A stretch of DNA of 64,000 nucleotides from Lytechinus pictus. Taxonomy: Eukaryota > Echinodermata > Echinoidea > Temnopleuroida > Toxopneustidae. Of this stretch, positions 34,346 to 48,000 are shown in pieces. The stretch is from positions 17,659,001-17,723,000 of the forward strand of contig NC_087253.1 in the NCBI RefSeq assembly GCF_037042905.1. Direction: 5' to 3'. Under the pieces are notes generated by a model. That model ran no database searches. It saw only the letters and a program-made list of their open reading frames with translations, and was not told the origin of the DNA. The position numbers were made by a program, and so were the translations under genes. Position 1 is the first letter of the stretch, and each line of letters begins with the position of its first letter.

Positions 34346-36999
34346 TTATATGTTGCCATTTGATTTGAGCTTTCATAAAACAGTGGAAGAATTATAAACA
34401 CATTTGGGATATTCATATGACAAAGATGTATTTCATGTGTCAGATTATTACCCCAATATCTTGGGGGAAAATGAAAGAGTAAGACAGAACAAGAAACAAT
34501 AACAAAGATCTCGGAAGCACAGGATTTAAAGCCAGTACAAACCAGCAGCTTTGTATATCACAAACTGAAGTCTTCGACTACTAAAATACGTCCAGGTTCC
34601 TGACCCATAATGCACCATTCTGAGCAGTGTAGTCTTAAATAAAGACCCATATAACATACTGCATTTACACACTATTTCGCTATTCAATACATTCATACCC
34701 CAGTAATCTTGTATAAACCAAGTAGCTAAATGATAATATTCTGTTCGATCTTGATTTAAAGACTTATTCATCAAGGATCAAATAACCCCGGCAGGGCAAT
34801 GGGACTGATTTTTTTTCACTGGGGGTGCTGATGAAACTGGTCACGAGAAATGTGAAAAGAAAAAAAAAAGGGTTTCACTACAAAATGGTAATTTTTGTTC
34901 CATTTTTTTATTTGTACCTTTGAGAATACCTGGGGATGCTGGCTATGGAGAAAAATACACAGCACCCCCAAGGATTTTTTTTTTCTTGGGGGGGGGGGGG
35001 TGCTTCAGCACCCTCATTTCCCAGGGCCATGAACCCTGGCTGATTGAGCGGATCATGGAATGACTTCTGATAGCAATTTTCTAAAGCGACTGAAATACCT
35101 ACATCTTATTGGCTACGAGCATAGAATATATTTCATAGCAAGTGGTTGCACAAAAAGAAAAAAAATTCCCCTCCCCTCCCAGAATAATATTTGAGTAGAC
35201 TTATGTACATGTATACAATGACTTAGGCTAATAATTTTGTTGCAACATGCATGAATCGGTTCATTCTCTCTTAAAATCACTACAATCAAAACAGTCACGT
35301 GAGAGAAGTAATAGAATAAACACAAGAATCAATTACTTTCTTTGATCAGCTCCTAATCTTTTTATTGCAAAATATAGATAACTCTTAAATTTACATTGAG
35401 CATAAGTTCTCACAATATTAACTCCTTTTCAGTAATACAACATGTATTCTATGGCTGCTGGTCATTTTGACACCAATAAAAAGGTCAATTATTACCTATT
35501 GTTTTACTTATAATGATGCTTTGACCCAAATATCGTAATACAGGGTTATATGATAACATAATTTTTTTTGATCGGTAATAAAAAAAGCCCATAAATTTAT
35601 CATGAACTACATGTAACAAAGTTCAATCACTTGAGACCACGTACAAGAACCATCTGTTTGAGTTCAGAGAATCTTTAAATCACTTCCTGGGCATGAAATG
35701 TAAATGTTCTGCAGAATTGATTACATTTGTAGGTTATTAATGTTATCTGACTTAAGTTAAGCATTATTTTAAATGTATGATTCTTATAGGTCTTACATCT
35801 CAAATAGCCACAAGCACTTTTATTATCTGTCATTAATGTGTATAATCTAAACATTTACATTTTCAAGAGTGTACAAAAATTGTAAACAATATACGATATA
35901 ACTAATTCGTTTATTTTAAATAAATAAATAATAATTCTATATGAAGCATTTGTATCTTCTATGCACAGTGCTTAATGGTAAAAGTTCATGATCTACATAT
36001 ATTTGTTCACCTCACCACTGGAATGATGTCTCAATATTTCAATCCATCAAACTTAAAAAAAAAACAATCGTTTAAACCATTTCCAACTTTATAGTCTATA
36101 TAAGTATTTACAATTTTTGCAGCAATACCTAATAATGTGATTGATTATTATTGTTTCATTTTTTAAATTATACATGTAATTATAAAAAAGCGATGAAGAA
36201 AACTCAGAGGCAAGTCATGACAGAGTTTCCAATTCTCTTTTTTAATCTTTATTTTCAAGAAACATCTGCACTAGCTGTTTATTGGCTACAGTGCTGCTAT
36301 GAAATTTGTTAAAATGAATTTAATCACTTGTATGTTTATTTAGAGTGATTCTATTTGTCATTGACAAGTCCTTCTTTAATGTTTTCAATGCATAGACTAT
36401 AATATAGTACATTTTTTTTCTGTTTTTTCTTTCATTTGTTCCAAAATCGGATCTTGGACAAGTCCTAAGGTGTGCCGAGGCCTTTACAAATAATATGTAT
36501 TACTGATTCAATTTCCCTTATACACAACCTGTTTAAATCTACAAATCAATTCCTGATAGTGGTCTGAAATAAAGACTGAAATGAAAATTTGAAACTCAAT
36601 CACAACTCTACCCATCACTTTATAATTTAATGTTATTATATTTAATTCATTTCAAGCAGAATGCTATTTTATTAGAGTATCAACAAACCAATATATATGC
36701 GAAATATTATAAAAAGGGTAGAATATTCCTGTTAAGAAAAAAAATCTACATTTCAGCTTCTGCCTACAAATGAATTATAAAACAATACCATTACCATATG
36801 ATACTAGTGAATTTCATAAACCATAATAATCACAATATCTGTTGTTTCCCCCTGCAAAATATATCACTAAGAGTGCTGCCATCTGGAATAAAAAAAAAGA
36901 AGTAAATGTATATATATTACAGTAGATGAAAAAAATCCAAAAGTTAATGCATTTTTTTGCAAATCAAATGTTTATCTAAAGTTACTCAAATATTTGACA
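34346..36999. other. Convergent intergenic region
   Basis: 34790-35033 looks like a decayed foldback repeat (ctgggggtgctgatga; ggtgcttcagcaccctca). TTTATT at 35361-35366 could be the complement of a poly(A) signal for a very long GCC1 3' UTR. The rest is AT-rich without recognised genes. Confidence 0.3.
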
Positions 37000-37025
37000 T
37001 TCCCTACTTCTTCATCAGAAAAGTA

Positions 37026-37282
37026 AATGATCAGATCCAGGATTTTTCAAAAGGGGGGGGGGGGGGGCACATTTTCCCCGGGGAAAATTTGACAAAAAAA
37101 AATTGAAGGTCATTTCATACATGAACAAATTTGACAAGCAAAAAAAAAGGGCCTTGCTTTAAAAAGGGAGGCACACTAACTGTTATAAAGGCATATTTAC
37201 ATTACAAATTTTGATTGTGCCTCTCAAAAGGGGGGCACGGGCTGGCTGTGCGGGGCCCCCTGGATCCGTCAGTGATCATGAT
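37026..37282. mobile_element. MITE with GATCCAGG / CCTGGATC ends
   Basis: Inverted ends tgatcagatccagga and complement of ccctggatccgtcagtgatc around G/C-rich homopolymer blocks. Superfamily not determined. Confidence 0.5.
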
Positions 37283-38610
37283 TATGATTATGATTGTTGT
37301 TGTTGATTGGTTTGTAATAACGGCGCTCTCATGATATTGTTATTTAATCTGAATACAGCCATGATAAATATGCATACAGCTAATAGTGTTTACTTTGTGA
37401 TTTAGAAATTATATTTTGAGCACCCATTCAGTCTGGCCATATCATATACATGTGTAAGGCACAATGACAATTTCTTTTCTCATATTCATCACTGACTACT
37501 GTTAAAGCAAATTATCATATTAAATACTGGCATTTTAATACAAGCTTTTACTGTTTGAATTCATACATGTAGAATAGATATAAATATTTCAAAAATAATT
37601 TTAAAAAATTGAAAATTTTGACTAGACATACATAGAGTATATCCGAAGGCTCATAGAAGGGGAAGGGCTCTCATGGAGCATTCTTGAACTATCCCTTTAC
37701 AAGAACAAGGTGGTTCACGAACCACAAGTCCCGCCTGATTTCATGATAAAAAATGCAATATATTTTTACCCCTACATGATCTCTGACCTTATCATCCTAA
37801 AAAACACATGTTTGGTATTACCCAAAGATTATTTGTTCTGAATCTAAACACAAATGATGTAGATATAAAGACAGAGTAAGATGAAAAAAAAAATTCAAAA
37901 AAAAAAAAGGATGGACATGACCTCATATCATTTCACCTTTTGACCCTTAGATGACCTTTGTCAACATTATCCTCACGGACACACATGTGGTATTACCCAA
38001 GGATCAAATGTACCAAGTGTCAACATAATTGATGCAAAAATAAAGAAATGAGACCAAGTTGAACAAAAACTTTTTTTGAACAGACCAACAGAAAAAGTGA
38101 TTACTAGGTCTCCACCGAACTTTGTTCAGGCGAAACAAAAAATAAGATAAAAAAGTAAACTGAGAAACCCATTTGGCCTTCCATACTTCAAACATGTTCT
38201 ATTTGTCGATAACTAGAGGTCAAATTGTGGATGTAATTTGATGGAGGCTTTGCTTCAACACACAGTAAAAGCTTAACTCCTCTGACCAAATTTCCCTTGG
38301 GCAATCAAATGGCACAATTTCATCAACAGTTGAAAGAACAAGCATTTAACAATTAAAATCTAAAAACAACAATAAAAATTATAATCATAAAAACAGGGCT
38401 ATATGTCATTATTCTCTATCGGGTGAGTTGTATGGAGACACATATAAATATATATATGTATATATGCTTACCCTGTTACTGAGATCTAAATATACATTTT
38501 ACTGCCAGCTGAACATGTAGGTTACTTACAAACTGGAACATCTTGGCCCCTGTATGAAGGCTATGGGAATCAGATCATTTGGAAATCAGGCAAGTCGTTG
38601 TGCACGTCAT

Positions 38611-38985
38611 AACCAGTTCCTTCCATCAACCACTGTGCTCAGTAAGGTCTATACTGGATTCAGAACTAGTTCTATCCATTGTTAAAAGCACTAGCTTAAA
38701 GCAATCTTTACTGGTTTCAGAACCAGTTCTATCCATGCGTGGGCCGGTTAAAAGCAGTCTATAAAGGTTCCAGAACCAGTTCTAACCATGGATGTCTAGC
38801 TCAGAGCAGTCTAAACTGGTTTTGGGACCAATTTCATCCATGAGTGGCTAGCTAAAAGCAGTCTATACTGATTTTATAAAGAGTTCTATCCATGGATGGC
38901 AGGTTCATGGTTCAAAGCAGTTTATACTGGTTCCAGAAACCAGTTCTATCCATGAGTGACTGGTTCAAAGCAGTCTAGACTGGTT
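38611..38985 (-). repeat. Tandem array (about 7 x 55 bp) in GCC1 3' UTR
   Basis: Units recur about every 52-58 bp, each with a core like aaccagttctatccatg and agcagtctatactggtt. The array abuts the stop codon. The segment holding the stop (tggtttcatccgg) itself looks like a diverged unit, so the coding end was probably captured in, or founded, the array. Confidence 0.8.
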
Positions 38986-39036
38986 TCATCCGGTTCCCCA
39001 CCAAGCAGCACCAAGTTTCTTTATCACAGCCTCTTT
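38986..39036 (-). CDS. GCC1: GCC1 exon 16 and stop (aa 699-714)
   Basis: Encodes KEAVIKKLGAAWWGTG and TGA at 38986-38988. It supplies the last GRIP helix and the aromatic pair that follows it. Acceptor TCCTTATAG. The stop-codon end merges with a 55 bp tandem array in the 3' UTR. Confidence 0.93.
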   Translation of the reverse strand, partial: KEAVIKKLGAAWWGTG

Positions 39037-42000
39037 CTATAAGGAGAAAAAACCAATATAATACAAAAATGATAATGCAAATATACCACATTCAACAGCA
39101 CAGGCTCCAGACCTTAATTAATTCACTGCATTCAACAGCATTTGCTTCTTATCATATACTATCAGTTATGCAATAATTATGAAGTTTCAAATTCCTAATT
39201 CTTTAATTTTTAACAATAAATTTAAATTTCCACTGAATGAGTTGCATCTAATAATCAAAAATATAAATGGGAAAAAAATGTTCTCCATTTTTAATTCACT
39301 TCAATATAGAGCACTGCATCATATAATATAATGAACTTTCAATTCTAAGATAAAAAGTCGTGATTTTTAAAACAATTTTGCTCCATTTTTACTTAAGGAA
39401 TTGAATCTTATATCATACAAAATCAGAAATGAGAAAATGATGAATTTTCAGATCAAACTTACAGACTAAACTAAGTTCTGATTTTTACCTCTTTGTTTGT
39501 AAATTGAAGAATAGCAGCTATGGCACTAAACATTTGTTTCTTGGTTGAATAGCTATCACTCTGATGATAGGACAAGACAACGTTCTTTAGATATTCCAAG
39601 TTGGTTCCTTCTCTTGACCTGTGAAAGACACAGTAATCAAATAATATGAATTAGACTGAAATTCATATGTTTCAAAACCTCAGATCATTACAGAGTTTGC
39701 TCACCACGAAGCAGAACACTTTCTAGAACATAGGAAATGAATTGTCAAATGCCCTTCATGACAATGAGCAACCAAGTCTTTGTCGAACATTGCTGAATCA
39801 AAACAGCTCCAAAACATAAGACGAACTGCTATTCTGGTTCACCACTTTTTGACAAAGACCTCCCAACTGTTCATTGTCATTTTAGGGGAATTTAATATAT
39901 ATACTGTGTTCTTGATTTAGTCCGCGTGGGCGCGGAAAAACTCACTATTAAAGCTATTAAAAATGTTAATGCATCACACAATTATTTCATGAGCTAGTCT
40001 TTAAAATTAAGGCCAATTGACACCATATTAACGTAGATGTAGATCTCAGTTTACTACCGTACTCTGTGAAATCAGGAAATCAAAGCAAAATATTACCGAA
40101 CTGGAGACGACTTTAATACACAGACAAGTACATGAGGGGCAATGTATTTTATTTCTTGGAAGAAGACAACATATCTCAAGGGAATACCATTCTTGTTTTG
40201 TCAATTTTTCAGCAATAAGACATCAATTCACCCAAATCATATGGCTAATATTCTTCATTTTATATATTATTTTGGATTGTGTTCAAACTAATTTTTTCGA
40301 TCATTACCTTTACTGGCATTAATGTTTAATTTCTTAGCTTATTTCTACCTCCTTTACATCATTCAACTTTGTATCATATTTTTGGAAAAGCTCTGAAGTC
40401 TTTTCTTGATATTCATGGAGGATACCATACAAAAATTGTCAACTTCTAATAATGGGAAATATATACATGTACCACTATCTTATCTAACATTCTTTTCTAA
40501 AATGCACAAGAAAAATAAATAATAAAATGAGAGCCTGGATGAGTGACATACATGTAATGCCAAGAACTGGTTCGTAAGAAAAGATAAAAATTACTCAAGT
40601 TTAAATTTGAATGTCTTTCAAGATAAAAGATTTCTAAAATTTAATTGTAACTTTTGCCAAGACGTTGTGCTCCACCAGAGAAAAAACCCTTTTCACCTAG
40701 GTTATGAGCAAGGAGTGTAATCTAACCATTTAGACATCAATAAATTCCTAGATTATTCTAATTCTAATCTATTTCTCTGCCACTGTTCCACCTCATCTCC
40801 AAGATTCTCTAATACCTCCCTAGAAATGGTTGCCAATTTGATGAGCAACTCTTACAATTTTGTCATCAATAAAAACCAAGATTGAATCGGTTCTGACATG
40901 TTTCTCTTTCATCCATCCACTTCATTTCTGAGCATTTTTAACCCTGAAAGGCCCGGGGGGGGGGGGGGGGGGGGGCGGAATCCGCCCCCTGGACATTTTT
41001 CGCGATTTATCCGCCGCGCGAAATGATTTGACCGCACCGCTCGCTGACTTTTTACTTTCAAGTCTCGCGCAACGTTTGAGACCAAATTTGCGATGCCCGG
41101 GTACGCGGTTACGAAATTACGCAACATTATGTAAGAGCATGTCAGACCCAAAATTGCTCAAAAACATGAATTCATGTACAAATCCAATGCAAATTGTGTA
41201 TTAAGCCAAAATTCATAAATATATCATTATTTCTACTTTTACTGATTAAAATTAATTAACTTTGTCTTGTTCATGATCAGAATTAAGTCTGCAACAATTT
41301 CCATAAAAAAAAAACAATTTAAAACAAAAAGTAAAAAAACAAAGAAATACATAAGAAATTAAGAAAACAATAAAATACATAAGAAAAAATTTGCGATACC
41401 AGATTTTTTTAATGTACATTTGATTAGAATCCTACAAAGAGTCTGTGAATAAAAAATTAGCAATTTTGGGGCCATAATGAGTTAATTAGAGTAATGTTTT
41501 ATTTCATGCATTAATTAGCATACATTAATTCATTAAAAAAAAATCTTATTTTTTCCGGAAAATGAATCATACAGCCTTGTAGATTTTATCGCACACTACC
41601 ACTGTGCAAATTTTCGCAACGCTCGTGCGATCGACGGCCGAGATCTCAGGGGGGGGGGCGGATTCCGCCCCCCTCGGCTGTGAGATGGGTCCAAATAACC
41701 TGGCTCTTTTAGGGTTAAATCCTCTTTGGAAATTGTTGCCAATTTGATGAGTAACTCCAATAATAATGACATCAATAAATGGTTCTAACCCTTTTCTTCT
41801 TGCGTCAATCAACTTCATCTCTAAGGATCTCTAAACTTTTTGATAAAATGTTGCCAATTTGAGTAACTCCTTAAGACTTGACATCCAGATATTAATTTGG
41901 TTCAGACCTGTTTCTGTGCAATCAATCCACTTCATCTCTAAGGTTCTCTAAACCCTTTTGAAAATTGTGGCAAATTTGAGGACTAACTCTAAAAGATTTA

Positions 42001-45000
42001 CATCAATAAAACCCTAACTTGATCTAATTCTGACCTATTTCTCTGCCATCGATCAACTTCGTCTCTGAGATTCTCTAACTCCTCTTGATAATTCTGCATA
42101 GAAGTGGCATGTTTGTCCTGGAGTTGTCTCAAAGCCGTCTCGACTTGCTGCTTCTGTCTCTTCACTCCAGCGAGCTCCACCTCCTTTCTGGCTTGCTCCT
42201 CGGCAAAGTGAAGCAAGGAACTCCCACTCTGACCCTGTCAATCAAAATCATGGAACGAAATACAATCAAGGGGATTTGTTTTATGAAGCCGATATATTAG
42301 TTCAGGTGAAAGAGTGTCCACCTCACAACCGAGAGGTCAAGAGTTCAAGCCCCAGGTGCGTCAGACCAAAAGCATGGGCGGAAATCCCAGGGGGGAACAG
42401 GGAGAACGAATCCCCCCTACCCAAAATAGTAGGGCGGACACAATATCAAATGTCCTCCCTACTATTTTTTGTCTTTTATGATGGAAAGAAATACTTCATT
42501 CAAAATCGAAATAAAACATGTATTTTGGTCGAAATGACCTTACATCTGGGGTAATAACCTTTTTTTTGCTGGTCAAATTTTCCAGCACCTGGACCCCACC
42601 TTTGGAAAGAGATTTCCGCCCTTGACAAAAGGCATTCAAAGATGGGAGTTTGCATTCAATGATTTAAGGGATAGAGCAACGTCGATCTGGCGCTGCTCAG
42701 TGGCTGCTGGGTCCATGATCCATTGGGCAAAATTAATTTTCAGAGGATTCCTATTTCTGATTTCTATTTTGAACAATAAAATATGGATTATCATTATTTA
42801 TCATTATTATTATTATTAAACGCTGCACAATTAAAAAGTATCACCAAGCATCCATGGATGTGACTACTAACCTTTAGATGTGATAGTCATGTATCAGTAT
42901 TATAATCCCAACAAACAGATTTAAGTTTAGTCAATGTAACTATTTTAGTAACTGTAAATATTACCCTATAAATATATGTACAGTACTAACAAAGATATGT
43001 CAGAAACACTCAATTTAACTGCAATTCTAAGCAGCGTATAAAATATAAACGTACAGGAGTTGATGGAGCAGCTACAAGTTGTGAGACCGTTTCTTCCGTC
43101 TCCGATAAGACAGTATCTTCACTGGCTACCGATTGTACATCGTCGGCTGGACTGTAGTATTCACTGCAGTGGTCATAGGATAAAAAAAAAATCAAATTAT
43201 ATTTTGCTACCTTGTAAGGCAGTCATTATCTGTCCAGGGTCCTTTAGCACAAAGGTTAGCAAGCAATTGTATGCTAGATTTTAAAGATTGACTGTACTTT
43301 GGTTGTCAATGCAATCACTCGTAAAAAAATATTCTATGATCACTCCTGAAAAACATTGTGTTACGGGCCCCTGGGCTCAAAATCAATATCACCTTTCCAG
43401 CTACTGTTGTTGGGAGCATGATGCCCTCACTTGAAATTAAAGGTATTAACTCTCAAACAAAAGAGATGTCTTTATAAACATAGGCACACATAACATCCTG
43501 ACTTTTATGAGATTTTGATTGGAACTACAGCTATTTGCAGGAACAATGGAGAAATAATGTCTCCATCCTTTAAGACATGTGCATTAGTTTTGTTGCTCTT
43601 ATCCTCTTAAATTGCACACACACATAAAACAGAAATGTTGAGCAATATACTACAGGAGTTGTCACATTTATTTCAGCTTTTATGAGTAACAAAAGCCAAA
43701 AGGACCAGCAAAGAAAAGAAGACATAAAGAATATGATCAAATTGGATGAAAAAAAAATCATTTGCATGAGTAACAAAAGGCATGGTCATATAGAGCAAGG
43801 ATGCTTCTTTCAAAATAACATTAAGCCTAAGTAACCATGAACCAATGTTGAGCCCAAGGATTGATATTCGAGCCCCGGTCAAGTCTTTCAGAGGGTGACG
43901 CTAAATGTCAGTCCCAACGTAAATAATCATATCTGATTGATATGCGTATGTTTGTAACTCAAACACAAACCCAATTGGTGTCATCTGCAATAGGCTGAAT
44001 AACATTTTATATTTGTGGACATTCAAAAATTGAGACAAATATTTTAAAAGGTTTTTCCAAATATATGAAATTTGATCTGTAAGAAACTGGCAAAAATTTG
44101 ATTCATAATCAGTTGCAAAAGATTGAAAAAGATGCATGTTTTTTACTGTGATTGGTCAGAAATTTAACTTGCCAGTGAAATAAATATTGACACCCCAAAA
44201 AGACTGTTTATATTTTCAGACTGTTCCACAGATATGTGAGCAAGTTCTTCCAATATTCAGGAAGTTTCATATGACATGTTTCGAAAAACTATTTAACAGT
44301 TATTTTTAAGGAAAAAATTAACCATAAAACATAACACTTATACCAAATGGATTGAATGAGTAAAACCAAAGAAATAAAACAAACTATTTCAAAAAGACAC
44401 AAAATCTACGTGAAAGGAACACTTGAAAATACTACATACAAATCCTAATGCAAATAAAGCCCCCAGCAATTGGTCTTATTATTTTTTTTTTCTAAATTTT
44501 AAATGAGGATACAGGAAATAAAATTGTGAATGAAAAGACTGCGACAGATCCAATTAAAATCCAATGAAAAAAGAACGAATGAAATTTCTGAGAATGAGAA
44601 CAAGAAAGAAAAGATACAATGCACCACAATTCAATTTCTAAATGACACTGTTGGCCTCAGAGAGAGAAAAAAAGCAAACACCAAAGAAACTTTTGCAAAT
44701 TATGAAGAAATTTATCTAACAAATACTTACTGGCTTTTAGATTTTTTAAGACGTCTGAAATTCGAAAAGTTCGGAAAGAGTCAATTTTGAGATTTCATTC
44801 CATACTTTAGTACAGGTAACAAAAATCTCTGTATATAAAACTTAATTTTCTAGTAATGATGATATCAAATGTTCCAAGTGAATTTTTAACATCACATTAA
44901 AAATCATTTCATGAAATATATATATATTTTGAAAATGAGAAGGCGGAATCACCAACATGCAAATAGAGCTAATATTTTGCACATTTTAAAATATTTTCGA

Positions 45001-48000
45001 GGGCTACTTTTCACTTACTGATTGCTTGAATCGGCCACATTGAATAAACTTCAACATTGCAGTGAATGAGGAAATTACGGTGCTCCTTTTTTCTGAATTT
45101 TCAGAGCTCTTAACATTTTGGCGGTGAAATCGCCCAATGAGAGCTCACATGTTATTTTTTTCCCTGGTGGCAATGGAAACTGTCTCACACTTCAAAGGAA
45201 TAAGTCTTACAGACTTTGGCCTGTATTCTGAACTCGGGTTTGAATCAAACCCTGGTTTAAAGTTGTGGTTTAACTATGGAGAGCCAATTGGAGCACAAAT
45301 CCCTAACAGTACACATTCAATTTATTAACTCACATGACACCCAGATTGTTAATAATTGTCTAGGAATGATAACTGAAGTATTTTTCTTCCTTATGAAAGC
45401 AACAGGAAACAAAATAGAAAAACATAAGAAATATACAACATACACAGAATTTTTGGCTCCCCATAATTTTAGCAGAGAGTCAGACTGCGGTCTAAGTTGG
45501 AGCGTTGTGGCCCAGTGGATTAGTCTTCGGACTTTGAAACAGAGGGTCGTGGGTTCAAATCCCAGCCATGGCGTAATTTCCTTTTGCAAAATATTTATCC
45601 ACATTGTGCTGCACTCGACCCAGGTGAGATAAATGGGTACCTGGCAGGAATTTATTCCTTGAAATGCCACCGTGCTGTAAAAGGCTGCGGGGCTAAAGCC
45701 AGGGTAATAATATCCAATTAAGTGCGTAGGGACGCATTTGGCAGTGATATGCGCTATATAAGCATGTTGGTATTATTATTATTATGAAGTTAAACCGGAC
45801 TTCAGAATACGGGTCTCTGTCGTAAAAGGCCTGTTTCCCCTGGGTTGCCAGGTTTGACTGTGTTAATAAGCAGAAGTGAACTGACCTTGTAGTATAAACA
45901 GGTTGGCTGGAATGAGATGGGTTTAGTTGGGTCTTGAGGTCGTGGATGACTTGGTCCTTGTCCGCGAGAAGGGCTAAGGTCCGCTCACGCTGCTTTTGGA
46001 CCTGCTGGTCGAGGTCCGCTGCCTTCAACTGCAGAAAGACACAAGAGACCAGGTGGGAGTGTCATAAAGGTGTTCTTAGGATCTAAGGAAACTACATGGC
46101 GATATGCTATGTATCACGAGAAAGGATCACCAGTTGCGCATACATTGTAAATATAAACAGCTTCTTATGAAACACCTACTATATGTGTGAACATGAAATT
46201 ACTCTTGCCACAGGGCAATTCTATTCAATTCAAGTAAACATCGATTTTTCTTCCAATTGAAATTTTAAATATAAAGCAAATCAATAATATAGTACAAAAC
46301 GATGAATACAGTATTTAAATTCTGTGTCAGGAAGAAGACATAACCCCAGAAAGCAGGGGCTTGTGTCGGGATTGGCCTTAAATACTTCGTTCTCACTAGT
46401 AGGATGCTGATATTATTAAAAATACTCATTTTGACATTTCCTACAAGTAGACTATATACATCTGTCTCCGTATACTTGAAATGGCTTGTCTCTGATTTAA
46501 AATTTATAAGAAATTTTGAGCAGTTGATAAAATGAAGGAAAAATTTGGGGGCTGTTGTGAGGTATACAAAGTTTTAATCTTACAATACCGACCTAGGTTT
46601 TATGCAGGGTTCATCCAATTTGAAATAGGTTACTTGTGGTGGTATCAACTCATCGTGTTAGTGCAAGAACATCCTTAGCAAAACATTTTTGTGCACCCCA
46701 TTGGTGCAGGAGCGGCCTTATGCAATCCACTCATGTGTGCTGCTAATGGTGTTTTTGCGTGCATGCGAGGCGTGAAAGTGTGGTGTTAAGGGCGTTCTTG
46801 CACCGACACGATGGACTGCTCACCTTATACTCATTTTCAGCCTGAGTCAGTGCAACCTTGTGTTTGTCCTTCATCTTTGCGACCCTCTGCTGGAAGTCTT
46901 CGATGGATTGTTTGTGAGCGGCTTCCTCGTCGTCAAGCTGTTGTCTTAAGATGGAGACCCTCTCGCGCATCTCTGATAACTGACTTTGGAGCTGCTCTAA
47001 CTCCTTATTATGCGTAGTATCCTATGTAGGATAAAGAGATTTAGATAGAGGTGTTTTGATGGAATATTTGTGAGCTGCTCCTGATGTCGTAATACAGAGA
47101 CTCTTTTACAAATCTCAAATACATGACACTAGAACTGCTCTACTCCTAGTTATGTGTAGTATCTTAATTATGAAAAAAGAGATAGAAATGCTAGAAATCT
47201 TTGACAAAAGTTTTGTGGACTGCAGCTGTTTTTTTTATACGCATCTCAAATAATTGACTTTGGAGCTGCTCTAACTCTTTGTTATGGGTGACATCTTTAT
47301 ATGTATAGAATAAAGGCATAGAAATAGAGATTCTGGTAGTCTTTGATGAAAAGAAATGTTTTTGAGCTGTTTCATCATCATCAGTTAGCTGCTATCTGAA
47401 CCCTATATCAAGGGTGGTAATCTTTTGCACCCATCCCCCCCCCTTCCCCAAAAGAGGAATCATAATTAGCAAAAAAGAGGACTTTCCACCACAAAAAAGG
47501 GAATATGTAATCAAATTAATTAGGGTTTGGTACCGCAAAATTGTACAATAGCCTTAAGAACTCACATACATGTACTGAAGCTTTTCGATATGCACTCATT
47601 GGAGTAAAAAAAAAATCACATGAATGACTAGAGCGCCAGAGCGAAACAATATAATAGAACCGAATGAGACAACGAAAGCTAAACAGCAAGCTGTGATTGG
47701 CTGTCAAGGTAAACAATTGAGGCTTGGTACCAGCCGTAAATTGAAGGGAAGCAACTAAAATAACGCAAGGGTTCTTACAAACTCTTTCTGGCGGCACAGA
47801 ATTGGGTCTGTTAGCTGGATATACGCTGCCTCGAATATGTAATCATGAACCCTAGAAGAAGACCTGCCAGCCTCGGGAATGAGAAACTGTCTTCTGTGAT
47901 CGCTAAAACTACCGGAGGGGGGGGGGGCTTATCTCACCTTAGCTGATCTGTTCTTGAGAACATTGGAAGCCCTCGTCTTATAAGATTCAAATTCCTCCTT

